NCBI RefSeq assembly: GCF_025118155.1
Contig: NW_026251407.1
Span: 1-64,000, forward strand
Length of the DNA stretch: 64,000 bases
Source: Cokeromyces recurvatus
Lineage: Eukaryota > Mucoromycota > Mucoromycetes > Mucorales > Mucoraceae
Direction: 5' to 3'
The first letter of the stretch is position 1; the number at the start of each line of letters is the position of its first letter. The notes beneath the pieces were generated by a model. It searched no databases. It was not told the origin of the DNA and worked only from the letters and a program-made list of their open reading frames with translations. A program made the translations under genes and the position numbers. Below, one piece after another: positions 25,621-36,961 of the stretch.

Positions 25621-26606
25621 ATGACAGAGATGGAGAATCACATGAATATTGATTCCAATAATACAAATATAGAAGAAGATGAGATTTTAGCAGAATATCC
25701 TATTTATTTAACAACAGAGCTTTCAAAGTACTTGTATTTATTCCAATATCCTATGCGATCCACACCTTTTACAACGAGAACAGGACCTAATGCAGCACGA
25801 TTAAAGCCAAAAGCAAAGATGGTTGAGCTTGATTTACCATTAGACACTAGATCCCCTAACTATAGTACTGAAAGAGGTGAAGATTTTGCAATGGGTTTAA
25901 ATGATAAGACGATCAAGACAGCCTATGATAGGCGCATGGAAGAACATGAAGAAGAAATGATGGGACATAAATCAAAAAAGAAAGAAGAAGAATTGCTGGA
26001 TAGAATGACACTTACTTCTACTCAAGTGCCTAGTCAGACCAAATATGTTGTTGGCATTATACGTGATGGTAAGATGACAACTATTAAAAGCAAAGAAAAT
26101 AAAATAATAAAAATAATAATTTCTTTTGTTTTAATAGAGGAACTTCATATTACACCTATTAATACAACTGTACAATTAAGACCTGGTTTTAAATATATTG
26201 ACAAGATTGATGAAAAATGGAAAGCAGCTAATAAACGTATTCAAGATGTAGAGAAGCAAGAAGAAAGAAAACAAAATGATACGGGTACAGCACAAACTGT
26301 CCAAGTATCTGTTAAAAATGCAGAACGTGAAGGCAGTATTCGAAAGAATTTATATTCTATGGCTGTAAGAAATGCAGAAGAGGAAGAATGGCAGCCAATT
26401 GTATATTACGATGAAAATGTAAGTATTTTTCCCTCCCCTTTTTTTTAAGAATATCTGTGTATATTTAAATTCATTTATTTATATTCATGTAGTCACTTCA
26501 AGCTGAAGCAGTGAGTGAAAAATTATATACACAATCAAAAGAACCTCTAAAGTGTACTACAACTAAATCTGAATACCTCGATCAATTAAGCAGCGTTAAA
26601 GCATAA
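25621..26606 (+). CDS. RPC37: RNA polymerase III subunit RPC5 (Rpc37/POLR3E)
   Basis: Part of the RPC37-RPC53 subcomplex of RNA polymerase III, used in initiation, termination and reinitiation on tRNA and 5S genes. Exons 25621-26068, 26138-26418 and 26493-26606 give 280 aa. Recognisable parts are the early YPIYLTTELSKYLYLFQYP strand region, which forms the dimerisation fold, and the block PINTTVQLRPGFKYIDKID. The length matches yeast Rpc37 (about 280 aa) rather than the longer animal protein. The first intron is 69 nt and happens to contain no in-frame stop, so reading through it would add 23 Lys/Ile-rich residues. I removed it because it has a clean GTAAG donor and TAG acceptor and interrupts a conserved block. 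The start is the first ATG. Confidence 0.85.
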
Positions 26607-27269
26607 AATAATTGCATGTGTAATAAAAAGGATATATTTGCATTTACTACTTGTTATTTTTTTTTTCACTCAGAAAATATTACGTAATAAAATCAAGTAT
26701 AATATAGGTTATAATGGTACGTAACAGGCCATCCTAATCCTTCTCTCTCTCCCCCAAAAAAAAAACTCCCTTCTTCTCTTTTTTTATGGGGTTTGGGAGG
26801 GGGAGGGAGAAGAATGACAAAACAGATATATTTATTTTTATTTTATTTTTTGTTGTCAGTAAAATACACATAAAACGTCTTTTGTATTATTATTAATATA
26901 TGTTGTATATACTATGATAAAGACCTAATTTAAACTATGGACATGCATTTTTGTGTTTAACAGTATTATAGCTTCGTAGAAATGACGCCATAATGCATTA
27001 TATAATTCAGGTACACGATTTTTTTTTCTTTTTTATAAAAGTGTGAAAAAATTCATTTTGTAATTCTATTGTATGCATAACATTATATCATGATAAAAAT
27101 AGAAAGTATGTACATATTACTTGATATATGTATAAAAAAAAAAAAAAAAAAGTTTGGTTATACATTATCCTTTGTAGCATTATACTATTACATGATAATT
27201 GTTTCACATTGTATAACTACATTGAGCCCTATGATCTTACTGTCAAGTAGTACCATTTTATTACATGAA

Positions 27270-27300
<31 letters not shown>

Positions 27301-27583
27301 AAGACTTTATGATTCATATTTATCATATATAGTCTATATATAAAATATAAATCATAAAAGATTATATATTAATAGTAAGATCAAACTATGCATAATTGCA
27401 TACAAATCAAAAAAAAGAATGAGATATATTAAAAAGAAAGAAAAAGTGATGGGGTTTATAGTGTATATTCCGTAGTATTATTTAGGAAAAGGGTGATGAT
27501 CTTATATGTGTAGCCATCTAGGGTCAGGGGGTGTATTTGTGGAAGTTTATCAACTTAGTCTTCATACGAGTGTACAACGATAA
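26607..27583. other. Intergenic region with simple repeats
   Basis: Contains a G-rich patch (about 26790-26812), a (GA)n run (about 27278-27300) and an A run (27134-27150). No gene seen. Confidence 0.5.
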
Positions 27584-27594
27584 TATATAAAAAG
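27584..27594 (+). promoter_or_regulatory. TATA box candidate, TATATAAAAAG
   Basis: A strong TATA match lies 98 bp before the ATG of the small Cys/His protein. It is followed by a CT-rich leader (about 27616-27685), a layout common at highly transcribed fungal genes. Confidence 0.5.
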
Positions 27595-27691
27595 GATAAT
27601 AACAACAATAAGACTATCTTCTCTCTCTCTCCCCCCCCCACCGCCTTTTTCTTCTTCTTCTTTCATTTTCTTCATTTCTCTCTTTGTTAAT

Positions 27692-27982
27692 ATGTTTTGT
27701 GGAGGAGGAAGATCATGTAATCATAATTCTCTTTTGTTTTCGAATAACAAAGTAAATGCAACTTATTATCAATCCTATAACGCTATTTCAAGAATGATTC
27801 ATGATTTTATGACTATAAATTCATCAAATAACAAATTTACTTATGGATACTGCCCACTATGTTCTCAAAAGTTAATAGTTAGAATGAATGGTTTCTTTGT
27901 GTATAGATGGATTAGTACTCATTTTGCTACCTATCATCATGAATGGATGCATGTTGTCGTTAATCTTCAAAAAAAATCATAA
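27692..27982 (+). CDS. Small Cys/His-containing protein, unknown
   Basis: Not recognised. It is an intact 96-aa frame starting with ATG. It has an early Cys/Gly patch (MFCGGGRSC), a CPLC knuckle (YGYCPLCSQK) about residue 54, and a cluster of histidines later (HFATYHHEWMH). The spacing would allow one zinc site of C2H2 or treble-clef type, but this is inference. It has no signal peptide or membrane segment. The upstream TATA box plus CT-rich leader argues that it is a genuine expressed gene and not a random open frame, despite the 5.3-kb stretch otherwise poor in genes. No intron is needed. Confidence 0.5.
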   Translation: MFCGGGRSCNHNSLLFSNNKVNATYYQSYNAISRMIHDFMTINSSNNKFTYGYCPLCSQKLIVRMNGFFVYRWISTHFATYHHEWMHVVVNLQKKS

Positions 27983-28298
27983 TAAATTGTACAAGCATGA
28001 AACAGAAAATAAAAAAAAAAGAAAATAAAATTGAATCTTTACAAGAATGTAATCGTTATTAGATTTGCATGCATGCAAAGAACTACTGCATAGTCTCTGA
28101 ACCCCTTTACTGCATAATTGTGCCATCTTCTACCGAAAAAAGGAAAAAGAAAAAGGCTTAAATAGGTTGGAAGTTCTGGATCAGAATAACAAAAGTTCTT
28201 CAAGTAGCCATTATTACAAGGATTCTTATAGTTGGAGCCTACTCCTTTGATAAGTTTTTTCTCTATTCATCCTACTGTTGATCACAGGCTAAAGCAGC
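27983..28298. other. Intergenic gap
   Basis: AT-rich, nothing recognisable. It borders the transposase scraps. Confidence 0.4.
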
Positions 28299-28375
28299 TC
28301 AATTGGGATTAAATTCTGATGGGTAAAGAGGAAGATATAGGCTACCCTTATCCGAAACAAGTGCCTTTCTTTGAC
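28299..28375 (-). pseudogene. Fragment of a DDE transposase C-terminus (second scrap)
   Basis: On the minus strand one frame reads LVSDKGSLYLPLYPSEFNP and a neighbouring frame continues PIELL. Together these resemble the 'YLPPYSPELNPIEl.W' block that carries the last acidic residue of Tc1/mariner-type transposases. The frame breaks inside the motif, so it is dead. It is separate from the larger scrap 130 bp away. Confidence 0.35.
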
Positions 28376-28508
28376 TATTACCAAAAGAAAAAGAAAAATT
28401 AGCCCACAATGAATAAAATTCAATAATAGTACTTTATAATAAATATTACCATATAAAACTTTATGGTCTTTTTTCATGTTGTGATGTTTTAGGAAATATT
28501 GATGTGAA

Positions 28509-28722
28509 TTAAACTTTGGTCATGATAATCGTTTTGGCTGCTTCTTTAACTCTATCAATAATATAACTTGATTTTTTTTTCGCCCAGTATTCTTCATTTA
28601 GGGGGGGATGGAGAACGAATTTGATGAAGAAAACAAATAATATGTTTATGGCCACAAATTGCTTTAAAGGCATTTAATGTTTTGTGAATTGAGGCATTAT
28701 CCACAATAATATGCGTATTATG
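28509..28722 (-). pseudogene. Decayed Tc1/mariner-type DDE transposase fragment
   Basis: The minus strand reads HIIVDNASIHK, then HKHIICFLHQIRSPSP, then after a one-base shift PLNEEYWAKKKSSYIIDRVK. This follows the DDE order 'vDNasiHk ... i.yLPPYSPeLNPIEeyWakiKs', with the second catalytic Asp and the final Glu. Loss of two residues around 'NPIE' and the frameshift show decay. No N-terminal domain, first catalytic Asp or terminal inverted repeats could be found in the flanks. Confidence 0.65.
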
Positions 28723-30532
28723 TAATCTAAATCTGTTAAAAATGTATAGATTTATAGAGTTCAATAAAGTCAATTTTCAGGTCCTGTATTCCTATTTTTT
28801 CTTTTGGTTTGTTGGATTGATGATAGTTTATGAAACGTCTTCCTCTATATATTTAACTCATAATGTTCGTGTAAGTATTAGAACACTTTATCCATACAAA
28901 CATGAAATTGGTTTGTCTTCATCCCTCCCAAGATATATTCAAAAATTATCCTATAAAGTATTATGTTGTCCTCATTTCACTTATGATTACACTAAGGTTC
29001 GCCTTGATACGATGGCACTTAAGCATAGCCAAGTAGGCTTACTATAAAGTGTCAAAGTAATGTATATTTTGATGGTGAAAAAAAAAAAGAATAAAGTAGA
29101 AACAAAAAGGTTTATTTAAATGTTTTGTCGTCATATAAAGTATTATTGTCATGTATATCTATAAATAATTATGCAATTGAATACAACAGCCATAATTCCC
29201 AATTGAATTCTTATTATGATGCTCAAACACTCTAAGAAGAAGACCCATTTGATGGTTTATTGAATATATTGTTAAAATTCTTGTGAATTAGCTTTGCTGT
29301 AAACATGAAAAGAATAACCTTTATACCTGTCATAAGAAAATGGACATTATTTGCCAAGACAGTATCTCAAATGGTAAGTGTTACTACTACTACTACTACT
29401 ACTATAAATGAAGCTACATGTATATTAGAATCATTTTCAAATGCGAGAAAAGAAAAAAAAATAAAATAAACATTCATGTATACTACATCCAGATATATTG
29501 TATATCAAACATCAAATGATAGACTTCACTTTAGTTTACAATTTATATAAGACTGTTTAAACATTGCTCGGGAAATAAGTTGTGTATTAGATGGAATTCA
29601 AGAAATATTCTTAATAATCAGTGATATATACCTTAACAAGAAAAGACAATGATATACACATAAATTCCTTCTACCCCTGAAAAGATTAAATATTGACTAT
29701 CTCGAAAAAAAAATAAAGAGTTATTATTCATTTTTGACTATCTTATGTTATTCAAGAAGTGAACACTTGAAAGAGTAACTGCTACGAATAGCAACAATAA
29801 AAGAGATGCTTTAATTCAGCCAAATGCGTTTGACAGCATGATGGCATTAATCCTTAACATGGTTACAATTATTTAATGGTACTTGAATTAGTACTGTCGT
29901 TTACATTATTTACTTTTTGAAGATAGTTCTCTCTTGAGTAAAGATCACAAACTATAAAGGAACTTGATTATTGAATATAAACTTCTAGATGACTTTTATT
30001 GGAATAAATATCTACAGTGATCCCACAGGCTATTCCAAGTTTATGCCCCTTATTCAATTGATTCTTTGGCATAGAAAGGATATATCGTACAAGAAGGAAA
30101 ACTCAAACTATTCTTGTAACAAATTTCATATTTGGATACTGATGCTTATTATGATAATGAACTACATAAATAGAATAGTGTCTCATTTATGCACTGTCCA
30201 TAATCATTCAATCAACTTGATTCATGTTTTATCACAAATTTCAATGTAGATTAAATATCCTTGTCCTCTATAGATCAGCTCGTTTACAATGTCCTTAAAC
30301 TTAGAGACTTAATGAAAGAAGAAGCATCCATTTATATATCACAAGACTCTCTTTATTCAAGAAAGAAAAGAGATACAATTCTGCGCATATCTGATTTTCT
30401 GTAACAAAGTTTTATGATCATATTTTCAATGATTCAGTCTATTTAAGTTTATCATAAACGTAGTACCTTCCTTTCTCTTTCTCTCTCTTGTTTTTATTTA
30501 CATATATATATAAAAAAAAATATACAAAAATA
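28723..30532. other. Gene-poor region, possibly degraded mobile DNA
   Basis: About 1.8 kb with a short (ACT)n run (about 29380-29403) and scattered short open frames. The longest (28742-29047, 101 aa) has no recognisable motif. Adjacent transposase scraps suggest that part of this is old mobile DNA, but no repeats or domains confirm it. Confidence 0.4.
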
Positions 30533-31561
30533 TTACAAGTCATTGTATTCATCTTCAATCATCCAACGTTCTTGAACATCACTCACATCTTCATGATATC
30601 CTGCTTTCATAGCTGTCAACATGATCGATTCATTTCCTTCAGTTAAACCACCAAATATAAAACCACCTGCTTTGTCTATCACTTGTTGTAATTTTGTCAT
30701 AGAATCTTTATCTTCTACGCATAACGTATAAAATCCAACAAGTGAAAAATCCTGAATCAACTCACAAAGTGCCTCGTTTAGTTTTTTATACTTTGAGCCA
30801 AACGGATCTTCATTCAGTGATTCTAGTAAATAAGAAAGATCCATGACATCTGTATAATACTGAAGATTGAATCTGAGTTTACCGTAAGATTCGATCAAGT
30901 CTACTTTTGATAGGACGTTAACATGAGGTAATTCCAACTGAATCATCATTTTCAGTGCTAGAATCAATACCGAAATGTATTTTGCTGGATCTGTACAATA
31001 ATGAGCATCAACCATGTTCACAGCTACCAATCGATAATCAGCTTTTTCAAGAGCCTGTAAAAGATCTTTAACAGCTGAATGATGTGTAAATAACTCTACT
31101 TGTCCCGGGAAATCAAACAATATGTAATAATCATCGCCCAATTCCTTTAATTTGTCTGTTAACCAATCCATATTCTTTAAAAGATATTCAATACAAAACA
31201 TGATGCCACCATTAGGTCCTAAAGATAATTCGTTCATCGTATCTTCTAGTGTAATCAAGTCAAAGATATTGATGGCACAAGGATAAGGGATGTTTTCATT
31301 AGCAGGATCTAAATTAACAATCGCTACTTTTCTGTGCAAATTAAAAGAAAAAAAAATGAGTGATAGATTGTTATTAGGATCAAGATTTTAAAATTATACC
31401 TTCCAATTGCTGTTAGATATTGATAGGCGCCCCAACAATAAGTTGTCTTGCCTGAACCTGGTGGTCCTACAATGACCTTTTGTACTTGTAAGTTATTTGG
31501 TTTTCATGAATAAAAATTAAATTTATATATTTATATAACGATTTACTTGTCCAAATGGCAT
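30533..31561 (-). CDS. GPN2: GPN-loop GTPase 2
   Basis: Small GTPase family needed for assembly and nuclear import of RNA polymerase II (and III). Exons 31561-31547 (15 nt, MPFGQ), 31476-31400 and 31331-30533 give 296 aa in frame. Walker A is GPPGSGKT (residues 9-16). It is followed by VNLDPANE, then the diagnostic Gly-Pro-Asn loop in LGPNGG, the DFPGQVELF switch-II region and a guanine-specificity motif in NVLSKVDL. The long C-terminal segment ending in acidic EDEYNDL fits Gpn2 better than Gpn1 or Gpn3. The 5-codon first exon restores the family N-terminus PFGQxVIGPPGSGKTTYC. The start codon lies 155 bp from that of the divergent glycosyltransferase gene, so they probably share a promoter. 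Confidence 0.93.
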
Positions 31562-31716
31562 TTATTTATTTGAAATCTAAAAGAAAGTGATAGAAAAAAA
31601 AAAAAATCGATACCTTTTTTTTTTTTTTTTAGTATCCCGCTTTTTTATATATGTATTACAATTAGACGGTGTTTAAAGAAATCTTTTATTTCTTTCTTTT
31701 ACTTTTACATCTTATT

Positions 31717-32907
31717 ATGGGTCTATTGTCTAATTTATTTAAAAGGAATCAAACGACAACTTATACAAGATTACCAAATTCAACAACATTTATTATACCA
31801 AAACGATGGAGACCTTTTACAGTTATTAAATATACCATTTTAATAGTGCTCACTATTGTTATCTCCTTCTTTACCATTTGTCAATTACAACTTAATGTTC
31901 GAGTTTATTTACGTAACTGGATTTCTCATGCTGATGATGCCTATTATGAACCATTAGCTGGATGCTTTGATAGCTTACCAGATGATAGTCCTTATTTGAA
32001 TGGTATTCAACAATATGTGTATGATGTAGCCCCAGGCATAAGTTTGATGGAAGATTATGACTGTTATGATTTTGCAGCTACCATCAAGGCGGATCCTACC
32101 AAGGCCTTGAATGAAACAATTATTTATCATGCCTATTGGCGATCCGATTTATCGCCTGTAGGGCCCAAGCAGCTTGCTACTTTAAGATCCTTTTTCGCTA
32201 CACAAAACCCAAATAATACGGTAGTTTATCTATGGTCAAATGGAGATTTGTCACTCTCCCCTATTATTCAAGAGATCAAGAGCCATGTGGGTGACCGACT
32301 TGTGACAAAGATATACGATCCTCATGAATTAGCCAAGGGGTCCCCCATGGAGGGTTCAGGACATCTTGATTTTAAAGATAGCAGTGGGTATTTAGATGGA
32401 GACCTTGTTCGATTATTAGCTATTTATCGATATGGAGGCATGTGGTTTGATATGGACAGCTTATTTATTCGAGACATGGCACCTCTGATGGAGCATGAAT
32501 GGTTATCTCAATGGGATTGTTTCTTACCGAACGGCTTCCCCTTTAATGGCGCCTTTATGCGATTTCACAAGCAATCCCCTTACCTGTGTGAGATGTTATC
32601 TGAGTTAGCCTCGGGCCCTTTACCTAGACCTGATACGATTGATTGGGGGGGATACATGTATTATAGAATTTATCGACGTTTATTACATCATGGTATTCGA
32701 CCATGGTCCGTTTTACCTTGGTGCTTTACTGATTCAATGGTCTGCAGTCCCAAGAACTCTATGCCAAATGCCTTTATTGAAGCAGAGTTTAATCAAGATC
32801 GATTATTACAGACCTTTGCTTATCATTGGCATAATCAATGGAAGAAAGAGCCTGGCTCGTTATTTAAGTTTTTAGAAAATAGACATAAAAATGTGACTGG
32901 TTGGTAA
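31717..32907 (+). CDS. Type II membrane glycosyltransferase with DXD motif (GT32-like)
   Basis: Probably a Golgi sugar transferase; donor and acceptor unknown. Single exon, 396 aa from the first ATG. A short Lys/Arg-bearing cytosolic tail is followed by one membrane anchor at about residues 38-58 (IKYTILIVLTIVISFFTICQ) and a lumenal domain. The domain has the 'DLVRLLAIYRYGGMWFDMDS' block, where Asp245-x-Asp247 is the metal/nucleotide-sugar DXD site of the Gly_transf_sug (Och1/Sur1/alpha-1,4-GlcNAc/GalT) superfamily. Conserved HAYWRSDLSP, the lumenal NxS/T sequon NETI and the C-terminal WHNQWKK segment support the fold. It could be an Och1-like mannosyltransferase or an A4GALT-like enzyme. Confidence 0.85.
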   Translation: MGLLSNLFKRNQTTTYTRLPNSTTFIIPKRWRPFTVIKYTILIVLTIVISFFTICQLQLNVRVYLRNWISHADDAYYEPLAGCFDSLPDDSPYLNGIQQYVYDVAPGISLMEDYDCYDFAATIKADPTKALNETIIYHAYWRSDLSPVGPKQLATLRSFFATQNPNNTVVYLWSNGDLSLSPIIQEIKSHVGDRLVTKIYDPHELAKGSPMEGSGHLDFKDSSGYLDGDLVRLLAIYRYGGMWFDMDSLFIRDMAPLMEHEWLSQWDCFLPNGFPFNGAFMRFHKQSPYLCEMLSELASGPLPRPDTIDWGGYMYYRIYRRLLHHGIRPWSVLPWCFTDSMVCSPKNSMPNAFIEAEFNQDRLLQTFAYHWHNQWKKEPGSLFKFLENRHKNVTGW

Positions 32908-32952
32908 TAAATTATATTAATAAATAAATAAGCGAATAAGCGAGGTACTGCC

Positions 32953-32985
<33 letters not shown>

Positions 32986-33070
32986 AAGTGAGATAATAAG
33001 AGGGATATTCTACATGTGTATACATGTGTATACATGTATATGTATATATATATGCATATATGTATATTAA
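32908..33070. other. 3' flank with A run and alternating TA/CA repeats
   Basis: An A run (about 32954-32983) and repeated TACATGTGTA-like units (about 33009-33066) directly precede the inverted-repeat element. Confidence 0.5.
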
Positions 33071-33545
33071 TTTCATAAATTATTCGCACAATCTCAGGAA
33101 AAATTTGCATACATTTTTTATTTTATTTTTTTTATTTTTTGCACAGTTTGCACATTCATTTTTTGAAGATTAACTTGCTCAATTTGCCAAATAAAATTCG
33201 CACAGATTCGCAAAATCAACATAGCACGATAGACTTTCGAATTTTATCAAGAAGATGGGTACGGCAATGAATCAGTTGAAATGGAAGTAGACAATGACGG
33301 TTATCCTCTTGTCGACACTGTCAACTTTGACAATTATATGGACTTCAAGCTGCCTGAGACAACCCCTAAAGCATCCAAGACCAATTACTTCAGTACCAGC
33401 TGAACCAGTCACTTACTACAAAAAAAAAATATGGGGACGATGTTAAGGGCCATTTTTTTTTTTTTTTTTTTTTTTTTGGTCCTTACTGCGGGAAAAAGCA
33501 GAAAAACAGCTTGGTGTTGCCCCGTCGAACTGCTTATGACTGGTT

Positions 33546-33591
<46 letters not shown>

Positions 33592-33664
33592 CCAAGAAGA
33601 GGAGATTTCTAGAAATGCGGCACCATTGGATAAAGGTCTGAGATTGTGCGAATAATTTATGAAA
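33071..33664. mobile_element. Decayed DNA transposon with perfect 27-bp inverted repeats
   Basis: 33071-33097 is an exact reverse complement of 33638-33664 (27 of 27 bases). The outer parts read TTTCATAAATTATTCGCACA and its complement. Inside, on the plus strand, is an acidic segment (about 33238-33402, NESVEMEVDNDGYPLVDTV). After a stop and frame changes comes a helix-turn-helix-like piece: LTAGKSRKTA, then QLGVAP, then RTAYDWFKK (about 33480-33550), followed by QEEEISRNAAPLDKG. Runs of about 25 T (33453-33477) and 43 A (33547-33589) interrupt the coding remains. The internal coding part is richer in G/C than its surroundings. At 594 bp it is far too small for a working transposase. A target-site duplication is not obvious. 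Confidence 0.75.
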
Positions 33665-33871
33665 ATAGTGTTTATAAATGTAAATTAAAAAGTAATTATA
33701 AAATATTATGTGTAAAAAAATAAAAAAAACAACATACACACATTTGTATATATATTTTGATATATGTATATAGAATAAATAATTATTTAGTATTTAAGAA
33801 AAGAAGCCAGTTCTAGAATTAAAGAAATTAGATTAATTTTGATTCATTCACTGCTAAATGATTTCAATGCT
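33665..33871. other. Spacer
   Basis: AT-rich spacer between the inverted-repeat element and the RasGAP stop codon. Nothing recognised. Confidence 0.4.
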
Positions 33872-36699
33872 TTACCTATTTCTTGTCATAAAAGTCTTTG
33901 TTATCAATTGTAATGTCTTGGGTACATTTAATTTAATATATTCAAGATCCAATATTTGAATATTATCTTGTTGCTGATATAATATGTGAGTATGCTATAT
34001 GAAGTGTATATAGTTTGTATTACCTTTTCAAGTAAATCGTCCAACTTTAAATCAATCTCTAAAACTGGTTTATCACGACCTTTATAATGAAGACCAATAA
34101 TAAAGGTACCTGGTATAGGTGAAGAGATGGTCAAAAAGATATTCTGGCGTCTATTTTCAGGCACCTCTGTTTCTGCAATAATACCATCCCTTTCTAATTG
34201 TTGATGAGTAAACTTGAATGGACCTTGTTGATGACTATGTTGACATGGTTTCTTTGTTTGATCCATCACGATTTCAACGCCTACTAAATTATTTTTTTTA
34301 TTACTACTTTGCATCCTTACGTTTTGTAAATAGGCTTTATAACTCTCTAATTGACTCTTGAGGTAATTATTATGGTCTAGAATAGTCTTGTAGACACTTT
34401 CAAGTGATTCAAGTTCTTCCATCACTTTTACTTTTAGATCGCCAAGATGAGCTAATTCATTATTGATTTCTTCAACAAGAAATTGATGATTATCACGACG
34501 ATCAATCACATTGGCCTCTTCTAACTCACGAAGCATTTCCTTGACTTTAATGCCCTTATGAACCAATTGAGCATCCTTTGATGTACCTGCTGCTTCTGCT
34601 ATTTGATGTAATCGAAGTGGGGGGCGTGCAAGGAAAGGAAGAGAACGAATGATTTGTACAAAAATCGATTTAGCTTCCATATAAAGAATATCATTTTGAG
34701 TAATATTATTCTCTGACATGAGTGACATTGTTAAGTCTAGATAGATAAATTAAGCTCTAATATATATTGTTGACTCATATAAAATAGAATTTTACCTTGG
34801 ATTGGCATTTCCCATCTACTAAACAAAGGTAATTCAATGGTTTTATTTTCTTTTCTTGATACTTGTGGAGGAACTAAGCCGACTTCAGAAAGTAAGACAC
34901 GTAAATGATCCGTCTCCTTTGGTGCAAGCACATGAATATGTTGTTGTAATAAAGATATTGTGTTATAGATTTCATTAGGTGTTATATTGATCATGATATC
35001 CTTTTTACTAAGCGCCATGTATTGATCCATCTCTAGTTGTTCATAAAAGTCGACTACTTCACAGAGATCATTCAAGAATCGAATGGTACGATGTTTATTT
35101 AGTTCAACAAATGGATTCGTTGGTATCATATAAGCCTCTTTTGCATAAGATGGCTTGTTTGCTAAATTTTGAAGCATCTTTGCTACCTACTCAATAATAA
35201 AATAGATCCAATCAGAAAAAAAAATCATATTAAAAAGAAAAAAAAGGGCCTACGGGGGGTGAATAGGAGAATTACCAGTGTTAATGTAGTTCGTGAATTG
35301 GGACCAGGAATACGATCCACTAGCATATAAGCTTGTGGAGTTACGATAGCAGGATTAACAAAACGTAAAAAAAAGAAACCACCGATGAGAGAAGAGATAG
35401 CATGCTCTGTAGCATCAGGATATTTTCTCTTTGTCAGAGAACGAATTTGTTTACAAATCCAACGAATTCCATAAGGGACTTGATCTAAAGAATCTATAAT
35501 AGTTGATAAAAAAGAATTTGCAATTTCCATCAAGGATTTTAACCTTGGAAGAATGATGGTTTGAACAGTTGAATTAGCAGCTGCCATTTCAGCTGTTACA
35601 CTTCTAGGAAATCCGTCAGGTAAACTACCTTCTCGTTCCATTTTTTGAACTAATTCTTCATACACTTTAAGAGGATTAATTTGAAAATTTAAATCTTTCT
35701 GTTCTAATAGATTATTAATTTTATCAGATAAAACTGATTTAAGATAAGATTGTCCAGGTCCACGTCGAGTATAAGTTGTCATCATACGTGAAACAGGTGT
35801 ATTTGCGCGTAAAAGAGAAGCAAATTCAGTAGTTGTTTCAAACTGAGCAGCCAATACATTCTAAAAATAAGTATATAAATATAAATATAAATATAAAAAG
35901 GGGAGGATGAATTCTTTATATATTTGTACCTGGAACATGGTTAATAACAAGTGTTCTTCTCTACTTTCATATTGATTACCGTAAAGTGTAAACATAACTG
36001 TTTGTAATAAAGTATCAATTTCTGCCAAGTTTACTAAACGACATAGAATTGCAATATGACGTGGTTCACTTTGTAAAAGATAAAATAAATTTCCATATTG
36101 TTGTATACGACGATCGTCAATATAATGATCTTCATCTTCTTCTTCATTATCTTCTAAACGAGAAGTTACTTCGTGTTGCTATCATTATAATATAAAATAT
36201 AAACTTTTCAAGTTCCCCTTATTTTTTTATTTTTATTTTTATTTTTATTTTTATTTTTTTTTTTCGTTCGTTCTTTTAGTTATATATTTCTATACCTCAT
36301 CAAGTGCCATTCTGTTTTGAATCAATAAACCAATTCTAGCATCCAAGAATCGTACGTCTCTTTCACGCATAAAATTTTTTTTAGATTGTGTAGAGATTTT
36401 ATTTTTTAATTCACGTAAACGTTTTTGAGCTAATAACAAGAGTCATTAATAAAACATTAGAATGTGTTATATATATATATGTATATCTAATCACCTTTTG
36501 CTAATTCGTCTTCTACTTCAACATCTTGTTCTGCAGCCATAGAATAAAATACAGAAACAGAATATCTTTTTGAACCTCTTCCTCGATTACGATTAGAATG
36601 ATGATTGTTTGCAGCTGCAGCTGCTACTGCTCGACTTACAATGGAGCCGTTTTGTGGATAACCAAACGACTGAACCATCCCACTTCGTCGATCAGTCAT
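33872..36699 (-). CDS. gap1: Ras GTPase-activating protein with RasGAP_C domain (S. pombe Gap1/IQGAP-like)
   Basis: Stimulates GTP hydrolysis on Ras-type GTPases. Exons 36699-36495, 36429-36296, 36178-35930, 35860-35276, 35186-34796, 34736-34024 and 33973-33872 give 792 aa in frame. The RasGAP domain contains [20 protein letters not shown], with Arg of LLRANT at the arginine-finger position, and the FLRFVNPAI motif. The C-terminal third is a RasGAP_C (IQGAP-C) region with coiled-coil character, for example [20 protein letters not shown]. No calponin-homology or IQ motif is present, so it resembles fission-yeast Gap1 and not full IQGAP. The N-terminal 60 residues are basic, low-complexity (Arg/Asn/Ser/Ala). 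Confidence 0.9.
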
Positions 36700-36763
36700 T
36701 TTTTTTAAATTAAGATTTATAAAGATTAAAAAAAAAAAAAAAAAAAATATGTATTTATATATT

Positions 36764-36795
<32 letters not shown>

Positions 36796-36893
36796 TAGAG
36801 TAGAGAGTAGAGAGAGCGAAAAAAAAAGGGGGAGTTTATCTTTAAATTTTAATTTATGTCTATTGTTACACTAGGAACAATTGAAAATTATTA

Positions 36894-36937
<44 letters not shown>

Positions 36938-36961
36938 TTATTATTATTCTTATTATTATCG
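36700..36961. other. Spacer with (GTAT)n and long A run
   Basis: Contains TATG/GTAT tetranucleotide repeats (about 36766-36796) and about 39 A at 36896-36934, between the RasGAP start and the Vps68-like stop. No gene seen. Confidence 0.5.

Noticed and set aside
28742..29047. 101-aa plus-strand frame
   Set aside because: No recognisable motif, and the opposite strand showed no transposase continuation; could be relic DNA but not supportable as a gene.
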